This document shows, piece after piece, positions 34,289-43,262 of a stretch of DNA of 64,000 nucleotides; position 1 is the stretch's first letter; each line of letters opens with the position of its first letter. The notes under the pieces were generated by a model that was not told where the DNA came from, searched no databases, and saw only the letters and a program-made list of their open reading frames with translations. The translations under genes and the position numbers were made by a program. The stretch comes from Bacillota bacterium (lineage in GTDB: Bacteria; Bacillota; Clostridia; Christensenellales; SZUA-584), in contig JAEWTW010000016.1 in assembly GCA_023397655.1 (NCBI GenBank), positions 3,601-67,600 on the forward strand. The letters are read 5' to 3'.

Positions 34289-34314
34289 AAAAGCCGGTTA
34301 TCGCCGGCTTTTTG
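34289..34314 (+). terminator. Rho-independent terminator
   Basis: AAAAGCCGG (34289-34297) pairs with CCGGCTTTT (34304-34312), 6-base loop. Confidence 0.8.
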
Positions 34315-34354
34315 CTTGGCGAGAAGAATCGATTAAAGAAAGGGACGAGGTGTT

Positions 34355-35065
34355 TTGCTGAGCGACATATTGCATACAGCGTTCAAATCCATCATATCGG
34401 TCTCGGTGTTGTTTGTACTGACACGGCTGATGGGCAAAAAGCAACTGTCTCAGCTGACCTTCTTCGACTACGTCGTGGGCATGTCTTTTGGGTCTATTGC
34501 CGCGGCTTTCGCGGTGGATCCGTCGGTCAGCTATGTCCGGGGTATTTCGGGGCTCATGATATACGCGCTGTTCCCCATATTGATGTCGCTGATATCCATG
34601 AAGAGCTACCGCGGCCGAAAATTGCTGGACGGCAAGCCCACGATACTGATACAAAACGGGCATATCGTTGAGGATAACCTTAAGCGAGTTAAGCTGACAG
34701 TAAACGACGTCCTGGAGGAGTGCCGCATCAAAAACGCATTTGACTTAAGCGACGTGGAGTTTTCCGTGCTAGAGACAAGCGGCCGCGTGAGCCTGCTGGT
34801 CAAGTCGCAGAGTCAGCCGCTGACGCCCAAAGACATGAACATTGGAGCGGCGTACAAGGGGCTTTGCGCCAACGTCATCATAGACGGTGAGATTATGGAT
34901 CAGAACCTTAGGTGGACCGGTAAGGATAAGAAATGGCTGCAGACCGAGCTGTATCGGCAGGGGTTTCCGGATCATCATGACGTGCTGCTCGCGTATATCG
35001 ACAGCAGCGGGCAGCTGGCGGCACAGCGTAAAAACAGCGGAGCTGCGCAGAATCCGCTGATATAA
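34355..35065 (+). CDS. DUF421 (YetF-like) membrane protein
   Basis: 236 residues. Three N-terminal hydrophobic helices (to about residue 85) include RLMGKKQLSQLTFFDYVVG, the DUF421 signature. A soluble domain follows with GKPTILIQNGHI and DVEFSVLETSG. The family includes Bacillus YetF and YrbG; the biochemical role is unknown, though some members affect spore properties. The start is TTG 34355 with GACGAGG upstream; no ATG lies nearby in frame. Convergent with the gene ending at 35106. Confidence 0.85.
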   Translation: MLSDILHTAFKSIISVSVLFVLTRLMGKKQLSQLTFFDYVVGMSFGSIAAAFAVDPSVSYVRGISGLMIYALFPILMSLISMKSYRGRKLLDGKPTILIQNGHIVEDNLKRVKLTVNDVLEECRIKNAFDLSDVEFSVLETSGRVSLLVKSQSQPLTPKDMNIGAAYKGLCANVIIDGEIMDQNLRWTGKDKKWLQTELYRQGFPDHHDVLLAYIDSSGQLAAQRKNSGAAQNPLI

Positions 35066-35105
35066 GGCGGAGTGAAATTAGCGCATGCTTCAACTCCTCC
35101 ACCGG

Positions 35106-36068
35106 CTATCGTTGACCCCTCCGCTGTATTCGTTTGGCTGCTGCCGGAATCCTGCCCATTATCAGTTCCCGTATGACGTCATAGCTGCAGTAAGCCCGGC
35201 TGACTGTGATGTTTTTGCGCCCGTCTGAAACCTTTACAGATTGGATGTTGGCGACATCCACGGTCTCGACTGTTTTCACGTCCCGCCATTCTATGCAGCG
35301 GCTGATTCCGACAGCGTTACGATAGCAAATTGAATTGTCATCCAGACGCACACGGGGGACAATGAATAACAGTGAAAGAAGAATCGTTGGCAGGAGGGTG
35401 ACGAAAAGAACGATGAATATGTAGCCTTGGCGGAGAGATTCCGGCACGGCAATAAGCAGCGGGATTAATATGCAAAGCACAAGGAGCAGGAGCAGAACGG
35501 GGGCATGCAGCAAGTAACGCTGCTGAGAAAAGTACAGAGCGCCATCTGCCGATTTTATCTCCGGTATGCAGCCGGATGCAAGCACTGCTTCGGCGGAAAA
35601 AGCCTCGGGGCAGTAACGTTCGACGAAGTGCCTGATTTGCGGATGGCAGCAGATATACGAGGACACCAGTATACGACGGCTTTGACTGAAGACCGTAAAG
35701 CTTCCAAAAACCGCTGTTGTATTCGCACACCTGACGTCCCGCCAGAGTATCTGTGCCGTAATCCCCATTCTGTTCCGGTATACTATTTTCTCTTCGTCGA
35801 TGCTGATTTTCGGGACAAGTCCGAACAGCAATACAGGCAGGCTAATGGGAAGGAAAACGGAAAGCCAGAACACCTGAACAATCCAATAAGGCATGAAGAC
35901 AGCGCAGGCGGCAATAAGCAGCAGCGCCGCGCCGATGAACCCGATGGATTTGTGGACACGGAAAGAATATATTCCGTCTCTGATTGTGCTGATGCCTGAA
36001 TTAGCGGCGGCTTTTGAGATGGCGGTGACGATACCGATTCCAATAGCAATACCAGTGCCAGCACCCAT
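35106..36068 (-). CDS. Membrane protein with two PH-like modules
   Basis: 320 residues. The layout is duplicated: helix pair (about 45-90), beta-rich segment with KISIDEEKIVYRNRMG and ILWRDVR, helix pair (about 190-245), then a second beta-rich segment with RVRLDDNSICYRNAVG and IEWRDVK. Each beta unit looks like a bacterial PH-type domain. The first 25 residues are Gly/Ile/Ala-rich. The function is unknown; these may be membrane-bound scaffold or envelope proteins. AAGGAGG precedes ATG 36068. It lies 21 bases after a homologue of the same design, so the two form an operon. Confidence 0.65.
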   Translation of the reverse strand: MGAGTGIAIGIGIVTAISKAAANSGISTIRDGIYSFRVHKSIGFIGAALLLIAACAVFMPYWIVQVFWLSVFLPISLPVLLFGLVPKISIDEEKIVYRNRMGITAQILWRDVRCANTTAVFGSFTVFSQSRRILVSSYICCHPQIRHFVERYCPEAFSAEAVLASGCIPEIKSADGALYFSQQRYLLHAPVLLLLLVLCILIPLLIAVPESLRQGYIFIVLFVTLLPTILLSLLFIVPRVRLDDNSICYRNAVGISRCIEWRDVKTVETVDVANIQSVKVSDGRKNITVSRAYCSYDVIRELIMGRIPAAAKRIQRRGQR

Positions 36069-36089
36069 AAACAGCCTCCTTGTTAATGA

Positions 36090-37019
36090 CTAAATACTGA
36101 CCCATCCTGGCAGGGCGGATTCCGGGCAGCGCTCCAGCACCTTGTCGCGGATACAGGCATATTCTTTCCAGTTGGCATTGACCTTGATCGTTGTGCTCGC
36201 GGCATGGAGGCCAATGGATTGCCTTTTGTTGGGGTCCATAATCAGACCGACGGATTCAATTTCCGCCCAGCGCAGGGACTTCTGGCCGTAAAGACGGCGG
36301 TATGAAAGCCCTGCATCGTCGATATACAGCCGAGTGGTGAAATAGTCCAGTGCGATAATCAACCCAAATACTGCGGACACGACGATAAGCGCTATTCCAA
36401 GTGGAGAATCCGGAAGTATACTCATTACACTGAGAACCAGTTCAGCCAGCAGAAGCAGCACCAAGCAAAGGAATGTGACACCAATGCCTCTTCGCGGATG
36501 GAACACCATGCCGTGAGCATCTGTTTCAGTGTGAACGGCAGCGGCCTCAAACGGAAAGCGGATGCGGAGCAGCTTTTTAATCTCAGCCAAGCCTGCGAGA
36601 TAGCCAAATATTCGGATGTTCCCGGAAGGGCCGGTGACGAGCATATCGCCGTACTGCGATGCCACACCGAAACCTGTTACATGCTCCCATAGCAGCTGTT
36701 TTTTTCGCCCGAATGGTCCGCGATAAGCAATGCGTTCGGGGCTGAGTGACAACTGCATCACGTAGCCGTAAAGCATAATCAGTATGCCCAGTGTACCAAA
36801 TATACCCCCGAGGACACAGGCGCCGATAAAGTCAGGTATGAAGAGCAGCGCCAGAAGAACCAGCGCTGTTGCACCCACGCCGAAAAGGCCGTAATAATTG
36901 TGCGCCCTGAAGTTGACGGTATATCCTTTTATTCTGTACCTGTGGGATGTTGTTGCCGCTCCTGCAATCCAGTTGCAGACAGCGTCGGCAACGGCGGCAG
37001 ACGGGTCCGGGTATATCAT
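36090..37019 (-). CDS. Membrane protein with two PH-like modules
   Basis: 309 residues, similar in design to its downstream neighbour. A helix pair at about 45-90 precedes a beta unit with QLSLSPERIAYRGPFG and LLWEHVT; a second pair at about 185-235 precedes LYIDDAGLSYRRLYG and LRWAEIE. The repeated (I/L)xWxxV/I element near the end of each beta unit supports homologous modules. GGAGG lies ten bases before ATG 37019. Upstream, the minus-strand text CATGGTATCATAGTATCATCC may hold the promoter. No family name can be given with confidence. Confidence 0.65.
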   Translation of the reverse strand: MIYPDPSAAVADAVCNWIAGAATTSHRYRIKGYTVNFRAHNYYGLFGVGATALVLLALLFIPDFIGACVLGGIFGTLGILIMLYGYVMQLSLSPERIAYRGPFGRKKQLLWEHVTGFGVASQYGDMLVTGPSGNIRIFGYLAGLAEIKKLLRIRFPFEAAAVHTETDAHGMVFHPRRGIGVTFLCLVLLLLAELVLSVMSILPDSPLGIALIVVSAVFGLIIALDYFTTRLYIDDAGLSYRRLYGQKSLRWAEIESVGLIMDPNKRQSIGLHAASTTIKVNANWKEYACIRDKVLERCPESALPGWVSI

Positions 37020-37216
37020 TACGCATAACCTCCGGTGTCAATAGGATGATACTATGATACCATGTCTATCATAATATGGACAGTATGGAAACAACACAAC
37101 ACATGGAAATGTATATCAAGAGGACGTTGCTTTTCATTAACACCGGGTCTATAATACTTCAGAGAAACTTCAACTGGCCAAATCACATTAAAGAGCTTCA
37201 ACGGGGAGGCGCTCAT

Positions 37217-37768
37217 ATGGATGATAATCTGCTTCAGATTCCCAGCCGCATACGTGAGCTTCGGGAGATACTTGGCATCAGTACACAGCAAATGGCGCAA
37301 AGCGTCGGCATAGTACACGACACATACCTGCAATATGAAGCGGGCGTTTTGGACATACCGATCGGTGTGCTTTATGCTGTTGCGGCGGCGCTCAGCGTGG
37401 ACCCCACGGTGCTGCTGACGGGGGAGGCCCCGCGCATGAACACGCATTGCATCGTCCGCAAGAACCACGGCGTGGACATCGAGCGCTATCCGGGTTACAG
37501 ATATTCCAGCATCGCGTATAACTTCATAGACCGAGAGATGGAGCCGCTGCTGGTGACCATCGAGCCGGACGACGAGCCGCCCGCGCTGGTGATGCACGGC
37601 GGACAGGAGTTCAACTATGTGCTGGAAGGACGCCTGCGCATCACACTCGGCAAGAACAGCTATGAGCTGTCCGCAGGGGACTCCATCTATTTCGACCCGC
37701 GGCTGCCGCATTCACAGAGCGCCATGGGCGAAACAGCCAGGTTCCTGACCGTGATCAACGAGAAATAG
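37217..37768 (+). CDS. XRE-family regulator with C-terminal cupin domain
   Basis: 183 residues. The helix-turn-helix is at about 8-60 (RIRELREILGISTQQMAQSV, then YLQYEAG). A cupin beta-barrel is at about 105-180, with HGGQEFNYVLEGRLRITLG and the second motif GDSIYFDPRLPH; the histidine, glutamine/glutamate and later histidine are the likely metal ligands. Such regulators sense a small molecule in the cupin. ATG 37217 with GGGGAGG is preferred over 37076. The acyl-CoA ligase begins nine bases after its stop, so it probably controls that gene. Confidence 0.92.
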   Translation: MDDNLLQIPSRIRELREILGISTQQMAQSVGIVHDTYLQYEAGVLDIPIGVLYAVAAALSVDPTVLLTGEAPRMNTHCIVRKNHGVDIERYPGYRYSSIAYNFIDREMEPLLVTIEPDDEPPALVMHGGQEFNYVLEGRLRITLGKNSYELSAGDSIYFDPRLPHSQSAMGETARFLTVINEK

Positions 37769-37777
37769 GGGGACAGC

Positions 37778-39442
37778 ATGAGCGTACTGCTGAAGCGGTT
37801 TTGCCCGCGCACCGAATTTGAATCCTATGAAGACCTGAAACATAACTACCGCTGTGCCGCGCCCGAGCGGTTCAACTTCGCTCACGACGTGGTGGACGAG
37901 TGGGCCCGACTGGAGCCGGACAAGCTGGCGCTGCTGTGGACCAACGACGGCGGCGATGTGAAGCGCTATACATTTGCGGACATGAAACGGCTGTCCGACA
38001 AGGCGGCTAATCTGATCGCGACTTACGGCATCGGCAAAGGCGACGTGGTGATGCTGATACTGAAGCAGCGCCCCGAAGCATGGGTATGCATCACGGCGCT
38101 GATGAAGCTGGGAGCCGTCTGCATTCCGGCGAGCTATCAGCTGACGCCCAAGGACATTGCATACCGCAGCAACATCGCTGACGTGAAGATGCTGGTCACC
38201 GTGGACGAGGATGTGGTGATGGCGCACGTGCAGGAGGCGCTGCCCGAGTGCCCCACGTTGAAAACGCTGATGTCGGTGGGGGACAATACGCCGGAGGGGT
38301 TCGTCGATTTCCGCGCGGAACTGGACAGGGCGGAGCACGCCTTCGAGCGGCGTCAGGACATCGCCAACAAGGATATGATGCTGATCTACTTCTCGTCCGG
38401 CACCACCGGCATGCCCAAGATGGTGTGGCACGACTACGAGTTTCCGCTGGGGCATATCGTGACAGCGAAGTACTGGCACTGCGTGCAGGAGAACACGATA
38501 CACATGACGCAGACGGACTCGGGCTGGGCCAAGTTCGCCTGGGGCAAGATATATGGGCAGTGGATATGCGGCGCCGCCATCGGCGCTTATGATACCGAAA
38601 AGTTCGTACCGCACAAACTGCTGGAAGCGCTGCAGCGAGTCAAACCCACCACGTTCTGTGCGCCCGCGACAATATTCCGCTACCTGATCAAGGAAGATCT
38701 GTCGGGATACGACTTCTCGTTCATCAAGCATGCGAGCCTGGCGGGCGAGCCGCTGAACCCCGAGGTGTTCCGCAAGCTGGAGGAGCTGACAGGCATACGC
38801 GTGTACGAGGGCTTCGGTCAATCCGAATCGTCCGTGCTGCTCGCGAACTACCCGTGGTTTGAAATACGGCCCGGCTCAATGGGTAAGCCGTCGCCGCTGT
38901 ACGATATCGACCTCGAGGATGCGGACGGTAACCCGTGCGAAGACGGCGAAGTGGGAGCCATCGTGGTACGCAACACGGACAAGCTGCACCCGCTGGGGCT
39001 GTTCCACGGCTACTGGCGTGACGACGAAACGACGAACAATGCGTGGCAGAACGGCGTATACAACACCGGTGACATGGCGTGGCGCGATGCGGATGGCTAC
39101 TACTGGTTCGTGGGCCGCGGCGACGACGTGATCAAGTGCTCGGGTTACCGTATCGGGCCGTTTGAGGTGGAGAGCGTGCTGCTGGAGCACCCCTCGGTGC
39201 TGGAGTGTGCGGTGACCGCCGCGCCCGACCCGGTGCGCGGGCAGGTGGTGAAGGCGACCATCGTGCTGGCGAAGGGCTATGAGGCAAGCGACAAACTCGT
39301 TAAGCAGTTGCAGGATCATGTGAAGCATACCACCGCGCCGTACAAGTATCCGCGCATCGTGGAGTTCGCGGCGACTCTGCCCAAAACCACGAGCGACAAG
39401 ATACGCCGCAACGTGATAAGGGCGCAGGATGAGGGGAAGTAG
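37778..39442 (+). CDS. AMP-forming acyl-CoA ligase (medium-chain/ACSM type)
   Basis: 554 residues. Adenylate-forming hallmarks: YFSSGTTGMPKM near 204-215, GFGQSES near 345, NTGDMAWRDADGYYWFVGR near 428 and the hinge KCSGYRIGPFEVE. The catalytic lysine is in KTTSDKIRR near residue 541. It activates a carboxylic acid with ATP and CoA; the chain length is unknown. Oddity: the 3' end (39397-39434) is a perfect copy of a 38-base sequence at 40846-40883. The gene now ends DEGK, while the distal copy reads on in frame as DEVKSEVR and stops, which is probably the original end. An inserted island therefore appears to have replaced the last codons. Confidence 0.93.
   Translation: MSVLLKRFCPRTEFESYEDLKHNYRCAAPERFNFAHDVVDEWARLEPDKLALLWTNDGGDVKRYTFADMKRLSDKAANLIATYGIGKGDVVMLILKQRPEAWVCITALMKLGAVCIPASYQLTPKDIAYRSNIADVKMLVTVDEDVVMAHVQEALPECPTLKTLMSVGDNTPEGFVDFRAELDRAEHAFERRQDIANKDMMLIYFSSGTTGMPKMVWHDYEFPLGHIVTAKYWHCVQENTIHMTQTDSGWAKFAWGKIYGQWICGAAIGAYDTEKFVPHKLLEALQRVKPTTFCAPATIFRYLIKEDLSGYDFSFIKHASLAGEPLNPEVFRKLEELTGIRVYEGFGQSESSVLLANYPWFEIRPGSMGKPSPLYDIDLEDADGNPCEDGEVGAIVVRNTDKLHPLGLFHGYWRDDETTNNAWQNGVYNTGDMAWRDADGYYWFVGRGDDVIKCSGYRIGPFEVESVLLEHPSVLECAVTAAPDPVRGQVVKATIVLAKGYEASDKLVKQLQDHVKHTTAPYKYPRIVEFAATLPKTTSDKIRRNVIRAQDEGK
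39397..39434 (+). repeat. Left 38-bp direct repeat (att-like)
   Basis: Perfect 38-base identity with 40846-40883, starting CAAGATACGCCGCAACG. It lies at the very end of the acyl-CoA ligase coding sequence, the kind of place site-specific elements use. Confidence 0.9.
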
Positions 39443-39579
39443 AAGATAAGTATAATTTCAGATAAAGACGCACCGTCTATTATACAAGGTTCGTTTCTCT
39501 GGAGAATTAGTCTGTTTGAATATAATTAACAGCTGTGATAATATATTACCAATTAGATTTGTTGTTTAATGGGGATGTT

Positions 39580-40809
39580 ATGATACAAATTATCTCTTAT
39601 TCACCGAATAAAACATATGAAAACGAGCAGATTTGTCAATCTAGTATAGCAGCTCCAAGATCATTGGATGAATTTGATGTTAATATAATTGATTTAAATA
39701 ATGAATATATATGGAAGAATACTGGCCAAGTAATTAGCTCTATTAATTGCTTATCAGATTTGAAAAATCTAAGTATTATGATTAAGCAAAGAAAGAGCAC
39801 TAGAGTAGTGGTCATGGTACCTAAAGATCAAAAATTTGAATACTACTATTTAGGATCACCCGCAAATAAATATACAAAAGTCACGCGCTTAAAAAATATG
39901 CTGGATGTTGTATCAAATATAGCATTTGATATTTTATTAAATATACCTGAGAAAGAATTAATCTACGAAAATACTGATACATGTATCGGTAATAAAAACT
40001 TTAATGCATCATTCCATTTTGGCTCACCAAATAGCGGTATATTGACCAAATCAAACAAAAGTGGAAAAATAACTACAATTGAGGCTGAAGGTTTTGTTCT
40101 CTCGACATTAGATCTTCCTTTACAATCAGAGACGATACTAGCTTTTTTACATACTATTGGATTATTAGAATGCAAACAAGATGTTCCAAAATGGTTCTAC
40201 AATATGGAAAATTTTAATGATAAAGACTTAAAATTAGAAATCGAAAAAAACAATACTAAAATAAAGGCTCTTGAAGAAAAAGTGGATATGGCCAAACAAA
40301 ATCTCAGCAAAAATGATTCTTTTAAGTCGATTTTATACACAAATGGGAACGAACTTATAGCACAAGTATATATAATACTTGAAAATATATTGGAGTTTGA
40401 TTTGTCTCGATTCATTGATCAGAAAAAAGAAGACTTTGAAATCGAAAAAGATGAGGTTACTTTTATTGGGGAGATAAAAGGTGTCACATCAAATGTGAAG
40501 AACGAAAATGTTTCACAATTGGATGTTCATGTTCAAGGTTATATGGATAGGATTAAAGAGGAGGGAAGAGACGTTAAGGTTAAGGGGTTGTTAATTATCA
40601 ATTCTCAACGCAATAGAAGTCCTATTGAAAGAGATGCTGTAGGTCAAGATCAAATAAAGCTAGCAGAAAGAAACAACTCGCTAATAATTACAACCGTCGA
40701 GCTTTTGAGCCTATATGAGAGACTTACACGGTGCGAAATAGAAAGTGCGAAAATTATTAGGACGTTCTCTGAACTATCTGGTCTATTCAATAACGATCAA
40801 GTCTTATAA
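39580..40809 (+). CDS. Island protein: coiled coil and PD-(D/E)XK nuclease-like C-terminus
   Basis: 409 residues, not recognised as a known family. Residues 1-200 are mixed alpha/beta without motifs I can name. A coiled-coil stretch (LEIEKNNTKIKALEEKVDMA) is at about 215-240. The C-terminal region at about 275-380 has the order expected of a PD-(D/E)XK nuclease: an acidic residue in DFEIEKDEV, then FIGEIKG (E-x-K), then the VSQLDVHVQGY helix with glutamine, then KGLLIINSQRNRSP. Codon use is strongly A/T-rich, unlike all neighbours, which indicates recent transfer. ATG 39580 with GGGG nearby is preferred over GTG 39535. A defence or DNA-processing role is inference. Confidence 0.6.
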   Translation: MIQIISYSPNKTYENEQICQSSIAAPRSLDEFDVNIIDLNNEYIWKNTGQVISSINCLSDLKNLSIMIKQRKSTRVVVMVPKDQKFEYYYLGSPANKYTKVTRLKNMLDVVSNIAFDILLNIPEKELIYENTDTCIGNKNFNASFHFGSPNSGILTKSNKSGKITTIEAEGFVLSTLDLPLQSETILAFLHTIGLLECKQDVPKWFYNMENFNDKDLKLEIEKNNTKIKALEEKVDMAKQNLSKNDSFKSILYTNGNELIAQVYIILENILEFDLSRFIDQKKEDFEIEKDEVTFIGEIKGVTSNVKNENVSQLDVHVQGYMDRIKEEGRDVKVKGLLIINSQRNRSPIERDAVGQDQIKLAERNNSLIITTVELLSLYERLTRCEIESAKIIRTFSELSGLFNNDQVL

Positions 40810-40845
40810 GAAGGTAAATGAGTTTCACTCAAAAGACGTAATTGT

Positions 40846-40883
40846 CAAGATACGCCGCAACGTGATAAGGGCGCAGGATGAGG
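40846..40883 (+). repeat. Right 38-bp direct repeat with displaced ligase C-terminus
   Basis: A perfect copy of 39397-39434. Reading in the ligase frame gives KIRRNVIRAQDEVKSEVR and then TAA at 40900-40902, so it preserves a plausible ancestral end of the ligase. Confidence 0.9.
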
Positions 40884-40915
40884 TGAAATCCGAAGTACGG
40901 TAAAACCGCTATACC

Positions 40916-40952
40916 TAAGACGCAAGCTGTTGAAGCCTGCGTCTTATCTTAT
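40916..40952 (+). terminator. Rho-independent terminator (probably original ligase terminator)
   Basis: TAAGACGCA (40916-40924) pairs with TGCGTCTTA (40938-40946), then TCTTATTT. It lies just past the displaced ligase end. Confidence 0.7.
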
Positions 40953-41110
40953 TTCCAGCAAAATTCACGGCTGTATGAATGATGAGGATATGATTTAGTC
41001 TGCAGCCTTATTGACAAGAATCTACACCTAAAAATCGAATGGAATTATTAACAATTTGTTTCCATTTCCGGTATACCGGATCTTGGAAGAATACTTTAGT
41101 ATTGTAGGAT

Positions 41111-42238
41111 ATGCAACAAGAAAAGAGCAAAAAGACGATTCGCAGAAGGATACCCGTGAAGCTGGCCGTGATACTGGCCGCGTTGATTGTAGCACTGGCA
41201 GGTGCCGTGACGGCGCTGATCATGGTATTGAGCGATATGAACACGGATTATGATGCAGCAGCGCTCATCATTTTAGAGCCGGAGCCTTCGCAGGTACCCA
41301 CGCCTGTCTCCACACCGGACCCCGCGCCGGTGCCCACACCGGAGCCGAACCCTTCGGAGGTTAAAGCCGGTACACAGGGCGGAGATGTACAACGGTTTCA
41401 GGAGCGGATGCTGGAACTGGGTTATTATCTCTCCGACGAGACACCAGGCATATACGGCGGCAGAACGGAGACGGCGGTGTCCGAATTCCAGCGGCAAAAC
41501 GGGCTGGAACAGACGGGGGAGGCTGATACTGCAACATGTCTGCAGCTTTTTTCAGAGGACGCCATAGCCTGTGCGGACTTTGCCGAGCTGGCGCCCACAG
41601 TGAACATGAGCTTTGCTGAACTGGCGGGCGATGACGGTTTGCGCGATCATCCTGCGGGATATCCCGCGGCGGACAAGTATCAGATCATCGTGGATATTGC
41701 GCATCAGGTGGTCATGGTTTATACCAAAGATGCGAACAACGAATACACGGTACCGGTACGGTACATGCTGTGCTCCTCCGGAACGGGCAGCCGGACACCG
41801 TTGGGCACGTTTAAAATGGGTGCCTACCGCGTCCGCTTTTCCAGATTTGCAAACGACGGACGCTACGGACAGTACTGGACGCAGATACGCGGAGCGATCT
41901 ACTTCCATACCTTTCTGTACATCAAAAATGATGCCGCCACTTACGAGGAACAGACGTATACCGAATTGGGCGGTAAGGCGTCGCACGGCTGTGTTCGGCT
42001 GACGGTACCGGATGCACGGTGGATGTGGTACAACATTGCCTATGGCACCCAATGTGTGATCCGCAAGGGAGATCCGGACGATATCGCCACAGCGATGATT
42101 CGGGAACAGCTGGTGCTGGCAGCCCTGCCGGAAGAGCGCCTTGAGCTGGTGCAGGGGGACATACCCAACACCGACAACTGGACGATTGACAATGTGGAAA
42201 TCGTGCTGCCGTACAAGCGCGGCTCGCAAAACAGCTGA
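41111..42238 (+). CDS. L,D-transpeptidase (YkuD) with peptidoglycan-binding domain
   Basis: 375 residues. A membrane anchor is at about 17-42; a proline/threonine-rich linker (P-x-P-T-P) is at about 55-82. A peptidoglycan-binding domain at about 88-145 has GGDVQRFQERMLELGYY. The YkuD catalytic domain is at about 190-325, with the active-site SHGCVRL (Cys nucleophile, His just before). It would form 3-3 cross-links or attach proteins to the wall outside the membrane. The ribosome site before ATG 41111 is modest (TAGGAT). It stands alone, and a hairpin follows at 42296. Confidence 0.93.
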   Translation: MQQEKSKKTIRRRIPVKLAVILAALIVALAGAVTALIMVLSDMNTDYDAAALIILEPEPSQVPTPVSTPDPAPVPTPEPNPSEVKAGTQGGDVQRFQERMLELGYYLSDETPGIYGGRTETAVSEFQRQNGLEQTGEADTATCLQLFSEDAIACADFAELAPTVNMSFAELAGDDGLRDHPAGYPAADKYQIIVDIAHQVVMVYTKDANNEYTVPVRYMLCSSGTGSRTPLGTFKMGAYRVRFSRFANDGRYGQYWTQIRGAIYFHTFLYIKNDAATYEEQTYTELGGKASHGCVRLTVPDARWMWYNIAYGTQCVIRKGDPDDIATAMIREQLVLAALPEERLELVQGDIPNTDNWTIDNVEIVLPYKRGSQNS

Positions 42239-42295
42239 TACGTAACACTTTAGAGCCCGGGCGTCAATTCATTCCATATATCAAGAAACATAATG

Positions 42296-42320
42296 AGGCG
42301 CGGAAGAATCCGCGCCTTTA
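42296..42320 (+). terminator. Terminator-like hairpin
   Basis: AGGCGCGG (42296-42303) pairs with CCGCGCCT (42310-42317), then TTA. The T-run is short. Confidence 0.55.
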
Positions 42321-42383
42321 CTGCGTTCGGCATTAATAATGCAAATGATGCAGAGTTTAAAGGAACAGGCTTTGCGGATATGA

Positions 42384-43262
42384 TTACCCCAGAATGAATT
42401 CCGTCACTTTCTCGTTGATGTGCCGCAGCCGTTCACTGCTGAGCATGTACATGTGCGGGCAGTTTTCCATCAACTCGGCGTATGCGAGGTTGGGGATGAG
42501 GGCTTTAGCCCGTCGGAGAACCTTTTTGCCGGGAAACAGCACGTCTTTGTCAGCTGCAAACACGGCGGTGGGCGCAGTGCATCCGGACAGCGCGGCGGCG
42601 TGTGCGTTGGCTGGCATCTGCGCCTTCACATGAACATGCCGAAACGTGGCTTCCACCATTTCAAGGTTGTTGTCGTCTATTTCGTCAGCATTTATAACCA
42701 TCGGTAATATGGCTTTGATCAGCCTTTCGCGGCTGGGCTTCGTGCGGTACTTTATCATTGGTATGCCCAGCTTCAGCAGCACGGTGCCAAGCGGCACATT
42801 GGCAATTCCGGAAGGCACGATGAGTATGGACTTGGTGACCTTCTCCGGGGCATATTCCATCAGCCGGATCAAAGCGCCGCTGCCGAAAGACCCGGCCATG
42901 CAGACCATCTGAGAGAAGCCCAGACCATCGATGACATCGCTGGCCCATTGCCCGTACTCCGTGTTGCTGGAGGACAGCACCGTCTGGGCGCTGAAGCCGG
43001 GGTGCCCCATCGTGTCGGGCGCGTAAAGCCTGAAATGCTCCGCCAGCGGTACGTGGTATATGAGCGAATGCGGATTGGTTGAGTTGCCGCCGTGGAATAT
43101 CAGTATGGGTATGCCGTCCTCCTTGCCGCCGGTGAGCACGTGCGTCTGGCCGAAGCGTGTCGGTACATACAGGCTGTTAAATTCCATGCCGAGCCTTTGC
43201 CGCTGTCGGCCGTACAGCTCCCGGATAAACTGCTCTCCGGTACTGCTTCTGTATATCGACAT
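42384..43262 (-). CDS. Alpha/beta hydrolase
   Basis: 292 residues with an alpha/beta-hydrolase fold. The oxyanion region is ILIFHGGNS near residue 58 and the nucleophile elbow is AGSFGSG near 125. Asp (AADKDVLFPG) and His (NCPHMYM) complete the likely triad near 240 and 268. The substrate is unknown; family members cleave esters, amides or epoxides. ATG 43262 with AGGAGG ten bases upstream is preferred over 43283. It is divergent from the membrane sensor gene at 43640. Confidence 0.9.
   Translation of the reverse strand: MSIYRSSTGEQFIRELYGRQRQRLGMEFNSLYVPTRFGQTHVLTGGKEDGIPILIFHGGNSTNPHSLIYHVPLAEHFRLYAPDTMGHPGFSAQTVLSSSNTEYGQWASDVIDGLGFSQMVCMAGSFGSGALIRLMEYAPEKVTKSILIVPSGIANVPLGTVLLKLGIPMIKYRTKPSRERLIKAILPMVINADEIDDNNLEMVEATFRHVHVKAQMPANAHAAALSGCTAPTAVFAADKDVLFPGKKVLRRAKALIPNLAYAELMENCPHMYMLSSERLRHINEKVTEFILG

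Larger units (their letters stand above)
39397..40883 (+). mobile_element. AT-rich single-gene island flanked by 38-bp direct repeats
   Basis: 1,449 bases separate the two repeat copies. The inserted DNA is much richer in A/T than both flanks and carries one gene. The left copy keeps the ligase open to a new stop; the right copy keeps the apparent original last codons and is followed by a terminator hairpin at 40916, probably the ligase's own. No integrase or transposase lies inside, so mobilisation would need a helper in trans, or the integrase has been lost. Confidence 0.7.

Noticed and set aside
37712..38821. 369-codon minus-strand frame
   Set aside because: Antisense to the acyl-CoA ligase; His/Gln/Arg-rich as expected of a GC-rich shadow.
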